NCBI RefSeq assembly: GCF_000010985.1
Contig: NC_013939.1
Span: 1,269,501 to 1,333,500 of the forward strand
Length of the DNA stretch: 64,000 nt
Reading direction: 5' to 3'
Source of the DNA: Deferribacter desulfuricans SSM1
GTDB taxonomy: Bacteria > Chrysiogenota > Deferribacteres > Deferribacterales > Deferribacteraceae
Shown: piece by piece, positions 44,040-53,658 of the stretch
How the letters are laid out: every line of letters begins with the position of its first letter
Position numbering within the stretch: the first letter of the stretch is position 1
Position numbers and translations under genes: made by a program
Notes under the pieces: generated by a model
What the model was told of the DNA's origin: nothing
Database searches by the model: none
What the model saw: only the letters and a program-made list of their open reading frames with translations

Positions 44040-44071
44040 TTGTTTTAAAATTCAACAAAAGTAAAACACAA
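44040..44071. promoter_or_regulatory. Candidate BirA operator between bioA and bioB
   Basis: An imperfect inverted repeat: TTGTTTTAA (44040-44048), 14 bases, AAAACACAA (44063-44071). The total of 32 bases with 9-base halves and outer TTG/CAA matches the layout of BirA sites (TTGTAAACC-N14-GGTTTACAA in other bacteria). It lies in the 84-base divergent bio promoter, so the position fits. The inner bases differ from the consensus. Confidence 0.5.
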
Positions 44072-44083
44072 TGGAGAATTTTT

Positions 44084-45043
44084 ATGATTGATAATATTTA
44101 TAAAAAAGCAATAAACAAAGAATCATTTAAAGATTTCGAGATTGATTATCTTATCAACTTTAATGATATAAAAACCCTTACCAAATACTCAAAACAGATA
44201 AAAGAACACTTTTTCGGGAATAAATTTCAATTTTGCTCAATAATTAATGCTAAAAGTGGTCTTTGCAGTGAAGATTGCAAATTTTGTGCTCAATCAAGCC
44301 ATTATAATACAAACGCACCAGTTTATGATTTTATCGATTTAAAAAAGATCGAGCAAAGAGCAACAGAGTATAAAAAATATGGTATCAGAAGATTCTCCAT
44401 AGTTACTAGTGGAAAAACACTTGAGCAACAAGATATAGAAAAGCTTATTGAAGGTGTAAAGATAATTAAAAAAATAGGCTTAGTTCCAGATATTTCTGTT
44501 GGAATTTTAGATAAAAAGACTTTACTAAGATTAAAAGAAGCTGGATTATCCGGTTTCCATCACAATCTGGAAACATCAAGAAGCTATTTTAATAATGTCT
44601 GCACTACTCATGATTATGAAGAAGATGTTAAATGTGTTAAAGATGCAGTAGAGTTAGGCTTTTTTGTCTGTAGTGGTGGGATTTTTGGAATTGGTGAAAG
44701 CTGGGAGCATAGGGTTGAGCTAGCACTCACTTTAAAAGAATTAAATGTGGATTCTGTGCCAATTAACTTTTTAAACCCAATCCCTGGAACACCCTATGAA
44801 AACATCCCAATTTTATCTGAAGATGAAGCTTTAAAAATTATAGCAATTTATAGATTTATTTTACCAGATAAACAAATTAGAGTTTGTGGTGGTAGGAATG
44901 TAGTTTTTAGCAAAACTACAAAACAAAAGCTTTTAAACAGTGGACTTTTTGGCATTATGGTTGGTGATTATTTAACTGTGTCAGGATTTGATATAGAATC
45001 TGATATAGAAGATATAAATGCAAACAATCTTAAACTTATATGA
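44084..45043 (+). CDS. bioB: Biotin synthase
   Basis: 319 aa. The radical-SAM cluster motif is GLCSEDCKFCAQSSHYNT; GGIFGIGESWEHR and VPINFLNPIPGTPYEN follow, with the [2Fe-2S] region near VCGGRNVVF. It inserts sulfur into dethiobiotin. GGAG is eight bases before the ATG. It overlaps bioF by four bases. Confidence 0.98.
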   Translation: MIDNIYKKAINKESFKDFEIDYLINFNDIKTLTKYSKQIKEHFFGNKFQFCSIINAKSGLCSEDCKFCAQSSHYNTNAPVYDFIDLKKIEQRATEYKKYGIRRFSIVTSGKTLEQQDIEKLIEGVKIIKKIGLVPDISVGILDKKTLLRLKEAGLSGFHHNLETSRSYFNNVCTTHDYEEDVKCVKDAVELGFFVCSGGIFGIGESWEHRVELALTLKELNVDSVPINFLNPIPGTPYENIPILSEDEALKIIAIYRFILPDKQIRVCGGRNVVFSKTTKQKLLNSGLFGIMVGDYLTVSGFDIESDIEDINANNLKLI

Positions 45044-46203
45044 ATTATAAAGTATATTTTAAAAATTATTTAGAAAAATTAAAAGATGAAAATCTTTATA
45101 GGGAAATTCCACTTTTTGATAAAGGGGATTCAAAATACATTGAAATAAAAAATAAAAAATTACTTAATCTAGCATCAAACAACTATTTAGGCCTTTCAAA
45201 CAAAAAAGAGATAAAAGAAGGTGCGATTAAAGCTATTAAAAAATATGGGTGTTCTTCATCTGCCTCAAGAATAGTTACTGGTAATTTTTTACTTTACAAT
45301 GAGCTAGAATTAGGACTTGCAAAATTTAAAGGTTATGAAGCTGCTTTAATATTTAATACAGGTTATGTTGCAAATCTGTCTATTATTTCTGCTATATGTG
45401 ATAAAAATTGGGTAATATTTTCTGACAAACTCAATCATGCAAGCATTATAGATGGAACTCTTCTTTCAAAAGCAAAACATGAGCGTTTTAGACACTTAGA
45501 TTATGAACACCTTGAAACTATTTTAAAAAGATACAACAAAGATGTAAAAAAATTGATAATCACAGACACTGTCTTTAGCATGGATGGTGATGTAGCTGAT
45601 TTAGAAAAAATAGTAAAACTTGCAAAAGATTACAACGCTTTGGTAATGATTGATGAAGCCCATGCAACTGGTATCTTTGGCAAAGGGAGGGGCCTAGCTC
45701 ATGAATTGGGGCTAGAAAAAGAGATAGATATTAATATGGGAACATTTAGCAAGGGGTTGGGATCTTTTGGTGCTTATGTTTGCTGTAATAAATCTATCAA
45801 AGATTATTTAGTAAACAAAGCAAGGGGGTTTATCTTTTCAACAAGTTTACCACCAGCTGTTATAGGAGCAAATTTAGCTGCTATTAAATTTATTAAAGAA
45901 AACTATCAGTTAGGTGAAAGATTAATAGAAATTTCAAAAAAACTTAGGAAAAAATTAAATGAAATAGGATTTAACACTTTAAACAGCTCGACCCAAATCA
46001 TTCCAATCATAATTGGTAACAGAGAAAAGCTACAAATAGCAAAAGATTTTTTAATAGAAAGTGGCTTATATGTAGCAGCTATTAGGCCACCAACAGTTCC
46101 TATTGGCACAGATAGACTAAGACTTTCTCTTAGAGCTGATTTAACAGATGATGAGCTTGAGTTAATTGTAGAGGGGTTTAGAAAATTAAAAGAGAGGATT
46201 TGA
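45040..46203 (+). CDS. bioF: 8-amino-7-oxononanoate synthase
   Basis: 387 aa. It has LNLASNNYLGLSNKKEIKEG, GCSSSASRIVTGNFLLYNEL, the PLP lysine in MGTFSKGLGSFGAYV and RGFIFSTSLPP. It condenses pimeloyl-ACP (or -CoA) with alanine. The ATG is coupled to bioB by ATGA. Confidence 0.96.
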   Translation: MNYKVYFKNYLEKLKDENLYREIPLFDKGDSKYIEIKNKKLLNLASNNYLGLSNKKEIKEGAIKAIKKYGCSSSASRIVTGNFLLYNELELGLAKFKGYEAALIFNTGYVANLSIISAICDKNWVIFSDKLNHASIIDGTLLSKAKHERFRHLDYEHLETILKRYNKDVKKLIITDTVFSMDGDVADLEKIVKLAKDYNALVMIDEAHATGIFGKGRGLAHELGLEKEIDINMGTFSKGLGSFGAYVCCNKSIKDYLVNKARGFIFSTSLPPAVIGANLAAIKFIKENYQLGERLIEISKKLRKKLNEIGFNTLNSSTQIIPIIIGNREKLQIAKDFLIESGLYVAAIRPPTVPIGTDRLRLSLRADLTDDELELIVEGFRKLKERI

Positions 46204-46808
46204 TTTTCATATCTGGTTGGGCAGGATTTAAAACCCTTTATCCAGTATTATCAAAAAAATATACATATCTTACACCTTTTTTACTTGAAGATAATTTACA
46301 ACAAATTGAACAAGAACTGATTTCATCAAAAGCAAAAATCTTAATAGGCTGGTCAACAGGTGCCCATATAATCCTAAAAAATTTAGAAAATATAAAAGAT
46401 AATTTTGAAAAAATTTACCTAATAGCTCCTTTCCTATATTTTTTAGCAGATAAAAAGTTGAAAGTATTAGAGATTATGATTGAAGCTTTTAAAAAAGACC
46501 CAACTAAAGTTATAAAAAATTTTCTAAATAAAGCATGTGTAAAAACTATAGAAATCAAAAATTATAATGAAGATTCATTATTAAAAGGGTTAGATTTCTT
46601 AAAAAATTCTAAAATCAACTCATTTAACCCAGATATATTAGACGACAAAGTTATAATAATTTATGGGGAAAAAGATAAAATTGTAAAAATTGATGACATT
46701 TTTAAAAAATCAAAAAATTATATTGAATTAAAAAATCATGGACATTATATACCTGAGGAAATTTTAGGTGAGATAATTTATGAAACTTCAGATAAAAAGA
46801 TACTTTGA
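46200..46808 (+). CDS. bioG: Pimeloyl-ACP methyl ester esterase, BioG type
   Basis: 202 aa, starting at TTG 46200, which overlaps the bioF TGA (TTGA). A short alpha/beta hydrolase: IFISGWAGFKTLYPVL at the start, nucleophile serine in ILIGWSTGAHIILKNL, and the catalytic His near KNHGHYIP at the end. BioG removes the methyl group from pimeloyl-ACP methyl ester and stands in for BioH. Its place between bioF and bioC supports this. Confidence 0.88.
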   Translation: MIFISGWAGFKTLYPVLSKKYTYLTPFLLEDNLQQIEQELISSKAKILIGWSTGAHIILKNLENIKDNFEKIYLIAPFLYFLADKKLKVLEIMIEAFKKDPTKVIKNFLNKACVKTIEIKNYNEDSLLKGLDFLKNSKINSFNPDILDDKVIIIYGEKDKIVKIDDIFKKSKNYIELKNHGHYIPEEILGEIIYETSDKKIL

Positions 46809-47535
46809 TGACTCATACAAAACCTATGACAACAATGCTGATATACAAAAAATCGTTGCTCAAGAATTAAGCGATTTTATTACGCCTACAAAATGTGATA
46901 ACTTGCTTGAGCTTGGAATTGGTAGCGGTGTTTTCACGACTTTTTTATTAGAAAAAATAAATGCAAGAAGCTATTTTGGATTAGATTTAGCCTATAAAAT
47001 GTTAATTTCCAGCAAAAACAAATTTAAAGATTTTCATCTGATAAATGGAGATATTGATACTCTGCCTTTAAAAATAGAACATTTTGATATCATTGCAAGT
47101 TCATCAACTCTTCAATGGTTGGAATATCCAGAAAAAACAATTAATGATTTACTAAACAATTTGAAAAAAGGGGCAAAATGCTATTTTTCCATTTTTTTAG
47201 ATGGCACTTTCAATGAGATGAAAGAGGTAAGCAAAATTACAAAGTTTGGTTCAATTTATTCGCTAAAAAATGCAGAGTTTTATAAAAACATTTTCAACAG
47301 AAAAGATATTTATCTCAAATTTTTTGAAAAAAAGTATGTTTTATTTTATAACTCTGTAATTGACTTTCTAAAAACTCATAAAAAGACAGGTGCAAGATAC
47401 ACTGAAAAAAAAGCTATTGCAGGCAAACAATCCTTTTTAAACTTTTGCAGATTATATGAAGAATTATATAAAACAGAAGATTCTAAAATTCCTGTTACAT
47501 ACAATATATTATACATCATTTGCGAAAAAAGATGA
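46780..47535 (+). CDS. bioC: Malonyl-ACP O-methyltransferase
   Basis: 251 aa. The N-terminus IKRYFDDSYKTYDNNADIQK is the BioC pattern, the SAM site is LLELGIGSGVFTTFLLE, and ASSSTLQWLEYPEKTI is the family's 'LQW' motif. It methylates malonyl-ACP to start pimelate synthesis. It overlaps bioG by 29 bases and pabB by four. Confidence 0.93.
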   Translation: MKLQIKRYFDDSYKTYDNNADIQKIVAQELSDFITPTKCDNLLELGIGSGVFTTFLLEKINARSYFGLDLAYKMLISSKNKFKDFHLINGDIDTLPLKIEHFDIIASSSTLQWLEYPEKTINDLLNNLKKGAKCYFSIFLDGTFNEMKEVSKITKFGSIYSLKNAEFYKNIFNRKDIYLKFFEKKYVLFYNSVIDFLKTHKKTGARYTEKKAIAGKQSFLNFCRLYEELYKTEDSKIPVTYNILYIICEKR

Positions 47536-48563
47536 AAAATCCAACATTAATAGAACCAAAAAGCTATAACTTTTTATCAATAAATGAATTTTTGACTAAT
47601 TTTAATGACTATTATAATAAGTCTATACCTTTTATCTTTACAATAGATTTTGATATAAAACACTTTTACTTAGAAAAACTACAAAACTTAATTACTAACG
47701 ATAATGTTTTATTTAACTTCAATGGTATAACAAACCATTCCTCTATGTTTAAAATAGATAAAAACTTATATCTTAAAAAATTTCCGATAGATTATGAATC
47801 ATATTTAAAAAAATTTGAAATCGTCCAATCGCACTTAAAACAAGGGGATAGTTATTTATTGAATCTGACAGCTCCAACAAAAATTGAGACAAACTTATCA
47901 CTTAAAGAAATTTATCTTTTATCAAACTCCAAATACAAACTTTATTTTTATGGCATATTCACATTCTTTTCACCAGAAACTTTTATAACGATTGAAGATA
48001 GTATAATAAAAACGCATCCTATGAAAGGGACTATTGATTCTAGTATCCCAAATGCAAAAGAGGTCTTATTAAACGATGAAAAAGAATTAGCCGAACACAT
48101 AACTGTTGTTGATTTATTAAGAAACGATTTAAACATGGTATCTAAAAAGGTAACAGTTACAAATTTTAGATATTTTTCTGAGATAAATTTAAATAACAAA
48201 AAAATTTATCAAACAAGCACAGAAATTGTTGGTAATATAAAAAGCTCATATCAGAAAAATATAGCAGAACTAATAATCCGTTTACTACCTGCTGGCTCAG
48301 TAACTGGAGCTCCTAAGAAAAAAACAGTTGATATAATCAAATCAGTTGAAACATACGAAAGATTCTTTTATACAGGAATTAGTGGATTGTTTGATGGTAA
48401 AATATTAGATACATGTGTAAACATAAGGTATATAGAAAAGACACAAGATGATTTATATTATAAAAGTGGTGGTGGAATAACAGTATATTCAAACCCAATT
48501 AATGAATATAATGAACTGATTGAAAAGGTATATGTCCCAATTAGTAGAAACTATAAAGCTTAA
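47532..48563 (+). CDS. pabB: Aminodeoxychorismate synthase component I
   Basis: 343 aa from the ATG at 47532 (ATGA with bioC). The chorismate-binding domain shows HLKQGDSYLLNLTAPTKIE, THPMKGTIDSS, RNDLNMVSKKV and PAGSVTGAPKKKTVDIIKSV, the usual PabB/TrpE catalytic sequence. It makes 4-amino-4-deoxychorismate for folate. No PabA glutaminase is in the window. Coupling to bioC is unusual. Confidence 0.92.
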   Translation: MKNPTLIEPKSYNFLSINEFLTNFNDYYNKSIPFIFTIDFDIKHFYLEKLQNLITNDNVLFNFNGITNHSSMFKIDKNLYLKKFPIDYESYLKKFEIVQSHLKQGDSYLLNLTAPTKIETNLSLKEIYLLSNSKYKLYFYGIFTFFSPETFITIEDSIIKTHPMKGTIDSSIPNAKEVLLNDEKELAEHITVVDLLRNDLNMVSKKVTVTNFRYFSEINLNNKKIYQTSTEIVGNIKSSYQKNIAELIIRLLPAGSVTGAPKKKTVDIIKSVETYERFFYTGISGLFDGKILDTCVNIRYIEKTQDDLYYKSGGGITVYSNPINEYNELIEKVYVPISRNYKA

Positions 48564-49140
48564 AGAAGGTATTTTACAAAATATTCAATTTCACAATATT
48601 AGATTTTATAATACTAGGAAAGAATTATTTAATATATCTGAATACATTCGATTAGAAGATATAATTTATCAAAATTCTCCACCTACTGCAGGCATTTATA
48701 AAGTCAGGGTTCTTTATGACAAACAGATCCATAAAATAGAATTCATAAAATATAAATTACCTAATATTAATAAATTAATCCTAATAAATGATGAAAAAAT
48801 AGAATACAAATATAAATTTGTCGATCGTACACAGTTTGAAGTCTTAAAAAATAATATTGGTCAAAATACTGAAGTAATTATTTGTCAAAAAGGGTATATA
48901 ACAGATACAACTTTTACAAATGTTGCTTTTTATGATGGTAAAAAATGGTTTACACCAAATACTTATTTACTGAAAGGTACCAAAAGGGAATATTATTTAG
49001 AAAACAAAATTATATATGAAGAAGAAATTAAAATAAAAGATTTGAAAAAGTTTAAGAAGGTTGCTTTAATAAATGCTATGATCGATCTATGCGAATTAGT
49101 TTTGCCAATAGAAGCAATAGAAAATTTAACATCTATCTAA
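48532..49140 (+). CDS. pabC: Aminodeoxychorismate lyase (class IV aminotransferase fold)
   Basis: 202 aa from the ATG at 48532; it overlaps pabB by 32 bases. YKFVDRTQFEVLKN carries the PLP lysine, and EVIICQKGYITDTTFTNVAF matches the class IV pattern (normally ..G.vtE...sNv). It is shorter than E. coli PabC (about 269) but like the compact forms often fused or adjacent to PabB. It converts ADC to 4-aminobenzoate and pyruvate. It is convergent with gspF, with an 8-base overlap. Confidence 0.85.
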   Translation: MSQLVETIKLKEGILQNIQFHNIRFYNTRKELFNISEYIRLEDIIYQNSPPTAGIYKVRVLYDKQIHKIEFIKYKLPNINKLILINDEKIEYKYKFVDRTQFEVLKNNIGQNTEVIICQKGYITDTTFTNVAFYDGKKWFTPNTYLLKGTKREYYLENKIIYEEEIKIKDLKKFKKVALINAMIDLCELVLPIEAIENLTSI

Positions 49141-50341
49141 TAAATGTATTTAACTCAAATAAAGGTGACATAATTGATAAAACGATAAAACCAACAATCA
49201 AACCTAAAATCAAAATAAACAATGGCTCAATAATAGATAGAAATACATTTAAAGTTTTTTCAATCTTTTTAAAGTAAAACTCTGACAACCTTAAAAATAT
49301 ATTTGCCAAATTCCCCGATTTTTCACCAGTTTTTATTGCAGCAACAAACATCTCAGGAAAACTTCCACTCTGTTTAAGACTTTCAGAAAAACTCTTACCT
49401 GATTTTATATCCTCAGTAACAAAAAAAAGAACATCTTTTAACTCTCTATTTGAAATAGAATTAGTACTTAAACTAACAGCTGCAAGAAGTGGCACACCCT
49501 CAGATAGCAAAAAATTCATAGACTCAGAAAATTTATACAAATTAATATTTAAAAACAGGTTGAACCTCAATAAATATTTATCAATTTTTTTTAAAATTTT
49601 TTCGTTTTTCTTCAAATATAACCTTATTAAAATTATTAAAATAATTAAAATAGAAATAGTCAAAACTCCATAATTTTTAATAAAATTCCCTGTAGCAATT
49701 AAAAATTTTGTAGTTGCTGGCAACTCCCTATTTACCGCAGAAAAGATATTTTTCATTTTAGGAACTACATAAGAGAGCAAAAACCCTACAACCCCCATCC
49801 CTATCGAAAGTACTATCATTGGATAAATCATTGCAACCTTGATTTTATCCATACTTTTTCTTTTTTCCTCTTCATACCTTGCAACATTTTCAAAAGTTTC
49901 AGCAAGTCTACCTGTCTCCTCGCTGGTTCTAACAAGATTAATCAAAACATCTGAAAAATAATCGTTAAACTCTTGCATTGCTACAGAAAGTTTTATCCCT
50001 TCACTGACCTTTGCAGACAGTGCCAATAAAATACTTTTAACCTTTTTATTATTTACTTGATTGCCTGTAATTTTTAACGACTCAGACAAAGGGATACCAC
50101 TTTTTAAAAGCATTGCAAGTTGAAAGAAAACATCTGGTAACAGCTTTTTACCAGAAGAAACAAACCCATTAAAATAATCTAAAATCAAAAATCGATCTTT
50201 CGATTTTACATCCTTAATAGATTCTACAAAAATACCTTGCTCTTTTAACTTTGAAATTACAAAATTTATCGAATTACCTTCAATTGTGCCATGAACCTTT
50301 TTACCTTCAGAATTGAACCCTGTATATTTATAAACTGGCAT
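49133..50341 (-). CDS. gspF: Type II secretion inner-membrane platform protein GspF
   Basis: 402 aa. Two GspF/PilC domains (about 68-190 and 270-395) with YPMIVLSIGMGVVGFLLSYV and LSIIEPLFILILGLIVGFIV as membrane helices. PVYKYTGFNSEGKKVHGTIE is the family N-terminus. It is the last gene of the minus-strand T2SS block. Confidence 0.94.
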   Translation of the reverse strand: MPVYKYTGFNSEGKKVHGTIEGNSINFVISKLKEQGIFVESIKDVKSKDRFLILDYFNGFVSSGKKLLPDVFFQLAMLLKSGIPLSESLKITGNQVNNKKVKSILLALSAKVSEGIKLSVAMQEFNDYFSDVLINLVRTSEETGRLAETFENVARYEEEKRKSMDKIKVAMIYPMIVLSIGMGVVGFLLSYVVPKMKNIFSAVNRELPATTKFLIATGNFIKNYGVLTISILIILIILIRLYLKKNEKILKKIDKYLLRFNLFLNINLYKFSESMNFLLSEGVPLLAAVSLSTNSISNRELKDVLFFVTEDIKSGKSFSESLKQSGSFPEMFVAAIKTGEKSGNLANIFLRLSEFYFKKIEKTLNVFLSIIEPLFILILGLIVGFIVLSIMSPLFELNTFIR

Positions 50342-50344
50342 CTT

Positions 50345-51802
50345 CTACTCAAATTTTGTAACTGCTAAAACTTCTTCAACAGTGGTAATCTGATTTTGAA
50401 TAAGTTTAGCACCCTCTTCTATTAATCGCTTATATCCATATTTCTTTGCAACTTTTGCAATCTCTTCAGAATCAGATTTCGCATTTATCAACCTTCTAAT
50501 TTCATCATTTATTTCTAAAAATTCAAAAATAGCAGTCCTACCTTTATATCCAGTTCCAAAGCAGTGTTCACACCCTTTTCCTATTACAGCTCTTTCAAGA
50601 ATAATACCGTACTCTTTAAACAATTCTTTTACATTATCATCTAAATCAACTTCAATTTTGCAATGTTCACAAACTTTCCTTAATAATCTCTGTGCTATCA
50701 CAATCTGCAATGAAGAAGATATCAAAAATGGCTCTACATTCATATCTATTAATCTTGCAACAGCTGTTGGTGCATCATTGGTATGGAGAGTAGAAAAAAC
50801 AAGATGACCTGTTAAAGAAGCCTGCACAGCTGCTTTTGCTGTTTCTTCATCCCTAATTTCGCCAACAAGAATCACATCCGGATCTTGCCTTAAAAACGAT
50901 CTTATAGCTGATGCAAAATCAAGGTTTACAACAGGATTTACCTGCACTTGAGTAATACCATCAATATCGTATTCTACAGGGTCTTCAATTGTCACAATAT
51001 TTTTCTCTTCTCTATCTATTTCCAGTAGGGAAGCATAAAGAGTAGTAGTTTTACCACTTCCTGTAGGTCCTGTTACCAAAATGATACCATTTGGTCTATT
51101 TATATATTCTCTATACTTTTTAAGATAGTGCTCTGGCATCCCAATATTTTCGAGAGTTATCAACCCTTTTGTTTTTTCCAAAATCCTTAAAACTGCTTTT
51201 TCTCCCCTAATTGAGGGAATAATAGAAACCCTCATATCCACGCCGCGATTTCCAACTTTTATATTAATTCTTCCATCCTGAGGTTTTCTTGTTTCAGCCA
51301 CATCAAGCATAGACATAACTTTTATTCTTGCAATTACCTGGTCATGAATCCCTTTTTTAAAAGTTCTTATAGTTCTCAACACACCATCAATCCTATATTT
51401 TACCAAAAAAGTATTTTCACCGTTTTCAAAATGAATATCGCTTGCATCAGCTTTTACTGCATCAACAATCAATTGATTTACAAGGTTAATAATAGGTGCA
51501 TCCTGATAACTTGCAGAAAGTATATCCTCTATTTCACTATTATCTTCATCATGTCCAAAGTCTTCTACATTATCAAAATGTTCGCTAATATCTTCAAGCT
51601 TAGATAATATCTCCTTTTTATCAACAGGTCTAAAATCATACTGTAAACCTACTCTATCAGCCAAAAGCAAACCTTTTTTAAAACCTGACTCGTTAGAATA
51701 AAGTATTGTAACAGAATTATCATCCTTTAATTCTGGGAAAAAATCCCCTTTATCTGGAAATTTAAGATAAAACTTTATAATATTATCTTTTATCTGGCTC
51801 AC
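50345..51802 (-). CDS. gspE: Type II secretion ATPase GspE
   Basis: 485 aa from the GTG at 51802 (AGGA seven bases upstream); a TTG at 51808 is the other option. Walker A is LVTGPTGSGKTTTLYASLLE, Asp box TIEDPVEYDIDGITQVQV, Walker B DPDVILVGEIRDEETA, and a zinc site with CEHC and CEHCFGTGYKG. It powers pseudopilus assembly from the cytoplasm. The N-terminal GspL-binding domain is short but present. It overlaps gspD. Confidence 0.95.
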   Translation of the reverse strand: MSQIKDNIIKFYLKFPDKGDFFPELKDDNSVTILYSNESGFKKGLLLADRVGLQYDFRPVDKKEILSKLEDISEHFDNVEDFGHDEDNSEIEDILSASYQDAPIINLVNQLIVDAVKADASDIHFENGENTFLVKYRIDGVLRTIRTFKKGIHDQVIARIKVMSMLDVAETRKPQDGRINIKVGNRGVDMRVSIIPSIRGEKAVLRILEKTKGLITLENIGMPEHYLKKYREYINRPNGIILVTGPTGSGKTTTLYASLLEIDREEKNIVTIEDPVEYDIDGITQVQVNPVVNLDFASAIRSFLRQDPDVILVGEIRDEETAKAAVQASLTGHLVFSTLHTNDAPTAVARLIDMNVEPFLISSSLQIVIAQRLLRKVCEHCKIEVDLDDNVKELFKEYGIILERAVIGKGCEHCFGTGYKGRTAIFEFLEINDEIRRLINAKSDSEEIAKVAKKYGYKRLIEEGAKLIQNQITTVEEVLAVTKFE

Positions 51803-53648
51803 TCTCAATTCCTAACTTTTTCTTATTTTGCTCTTTAATCACTTTCATAAACTGCTTTTTCTCTGAAGTAATCAAATCGATATCCTGTCTTGTATTAATA
51901 ACCTTTGCAGTAATAAATACCATCATATTAGTTTTGGATCTGCTTCTATTTCTTGATTTAAACAACCAGCCAAGAATAGGTATTTTTGATAAAAATGGAA
52001 CTTCACTATTACTCACAGAAGTATCATCCCCAATAAGTCCACTTATTACCATCGTGTAGCCATCAATTAATTCAACCATCGTTTTTGTTTTTCTTGTCAA
52101 AGTAATAGGTGCAGTTAAGTCATTCCCAGCATTTGCTATAACTTTTTTGACTTCTTGCTCAATTTTTAGAGTAAGGGTTTTATTATCAGAAATATGTGGA
52201 GTTATCTTTAGCCTAATACCTACATCTCTATAATCGTATGATTGGACTGGATTATTATTTGCATCAAATTTTGTACTTGTTAGAAAAGGCCTGTTTTCAC
52301 CAACAAATACTTCAGCTTCTTCATTATCAAGGGTCAAGATCTGTGGATTAGAAATAATATTGATTGCACTATCAGTTTTTACAAAATTGACAAGAGCCGA
52401 AAGTGTTGGAAATTTTACCCCTTCATAAGTGATAACATTACCAAGAATTGCAGCAGTAAAACCGCCAGGCAGTGCAGCAAAATTTGGTGAATTTCCTTCT
52501 AAAACTGGAGATTGAAAGTTTGTTAATGCTCCATTATTTAAAAACCCAGCACTTCCAGCAAAATTTTCATTTCCACCACCTGCAAGCCATTCCACTCCAA
52601 AATCAGCCCCTTTTTCAATAGAAGTTTCTAAAACTAATGCTTCCACATAAACCTGTTTTCTTGGTTTATCAAGTTTTTCTAACAGTTGTTGAATATTGGA
52701 ATATAGCTCCTTATCCCCAAGTGCAATAATAGAGTTTGTTGATTTATCAGCAGCAACTTTAGATCTAACAACCTTTTTTTTCTTAGGATCAATATTTGAA
52801 AGCAGTAATTTATTCAATATCCCTTCCACATCAGTAGCATAAACATGTTTCAGTTTAAAAACCTGTGGTGCAAGTGCGCTATTATCATTACTTACATCAA
52901 GCTGATTTATGATGTATTCTATTTTGTTAATATCATCTTCTTTAGCAGCTACAATTAGAGTATTTGTAAAATCATCAGCTATAATAATGGGATTGAATGA
53001 AACAAGTGCTTGGGCTTGAAGCTGTTTAAAAAATTTAGTTATATTCTTTTCTATATTTGATGCTGAACTATTTTTAATAGAATAAGCTTTTAACTCATAA
53101 CTACCAGCAAGCTTGGAAATCTTATTTATAATATCTTTTATTTTCAAAATTCTATCTGCAGTATCTCTTATAACAACTACATTCGCACCCTTTAATACCT
53201 GCACATCTCCATACTTAGACTTTAATCTAGCTAATGAGGAAGCTATTTTACTCACATCTATTCCATCAAAATAAAGGACGGTAGTAATAAAATCATTCTT
53301 TGTTACATTATCCACATCTACAAATCTATCATCTATCTCTCGGACTTCATTTTTCTTTAATATTTGTAAATAAGTACCTTTATCAAGAGCATAAAGATTG
53401 TTCATACTTAATACTGTATTCATAATTTCTAACAAATTATCCTTTGTTAATTTTGATTTTGTATCAATAGTAATCTGACCTCTTATCTTTGATTCATCAT
53501 AAACGATGGATTTACCTGTAAATTCTGATACAAAAAGTAAAAAATCTTTTAAACTTACATTTTTAAAATTTGCATCAAAGTTTTCTGCAAATGAAGCCAA
53601 AGCAATAAAAGTAAAAACTATTAAAAATAATACTCTTTTCACTCTCAT
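51783..53648 (-). CDS. gspD: Type II secretion outer-membrane secretin GspD
   Basis: 621 aa from the ATG at 53648 (AAGGGG upstream). Signal peptide RVKRVLFLIVFTFIALASFA; N0 domain FKNVSLKDFLLFVSEFTGKS; N1-N3 repeats with FKLKHVYATDVEGILNKLL; secretin domain with FVGENRPFLTSTK and VPFLSKIPILGWLFKSR. It has no lipobox, so it probably relies on another pilotin or none. It forms the outer-membrane channel. Confidence 0.95.
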   Translation of the reverse strand: MRVKRVLFLIVFTFIALASFAENFDANFKNVSLKDFLLFVSEFTGKSIVYDESKIRGQITIDTKSKLTKDNLLEIMNTVLSMNNLYALDKGTYLQILKKNEVREIDDRFVDVDNVTKNDFITTVLYFDGIDVSKIASSLARLKSKYGDVQVLKGANVVVIRDTADRILKIKDIINKISKLAGSYELKAYSIKNSSASNIEKNITKFFKQLQAQALVSFNPIIIADDFTNTLIVAAKEDDINKIEYIINQLDVSNDNSALAPQVFKLKHVYATDVEGILNKLLLSNIDPKKKKVVRSKVAADKSTNSIIALGDKELYSNIQQLLEKLDKPRKQVYVEALVLETSIEKGADFGVEWLAGGGNENFAGSAGFLNNGALTNFQSPVLEGNSPNFAALPGGFTAAILGNVITYEGVKFPTLSALVNFVKTDSAINIISNPQILTLDNEEAEVFVGENRPFLTSTKFDANNNPVQSYDYRDVGIRLKITPHISDNKTLTLKIEQEVKKVIANAGNDLTAPITLTRKTKTMVELIDGYTMVISGLIGDDTSVSNSEVPFLSKIPILGWLFKSRNRSRSKTNMMVFITAKVINTRQDIDLITSEKKQFMKVIKEQNKKKLGIESEPDKR

Positions 53649-53658
53649 CAAACACCCC

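Noticed and set aside
49089-49277. 62-codon open frame antisense to the gspF end
   Set aside because: It overlaps the pabC/gspF junction and has no ribosome binding site or protein features.
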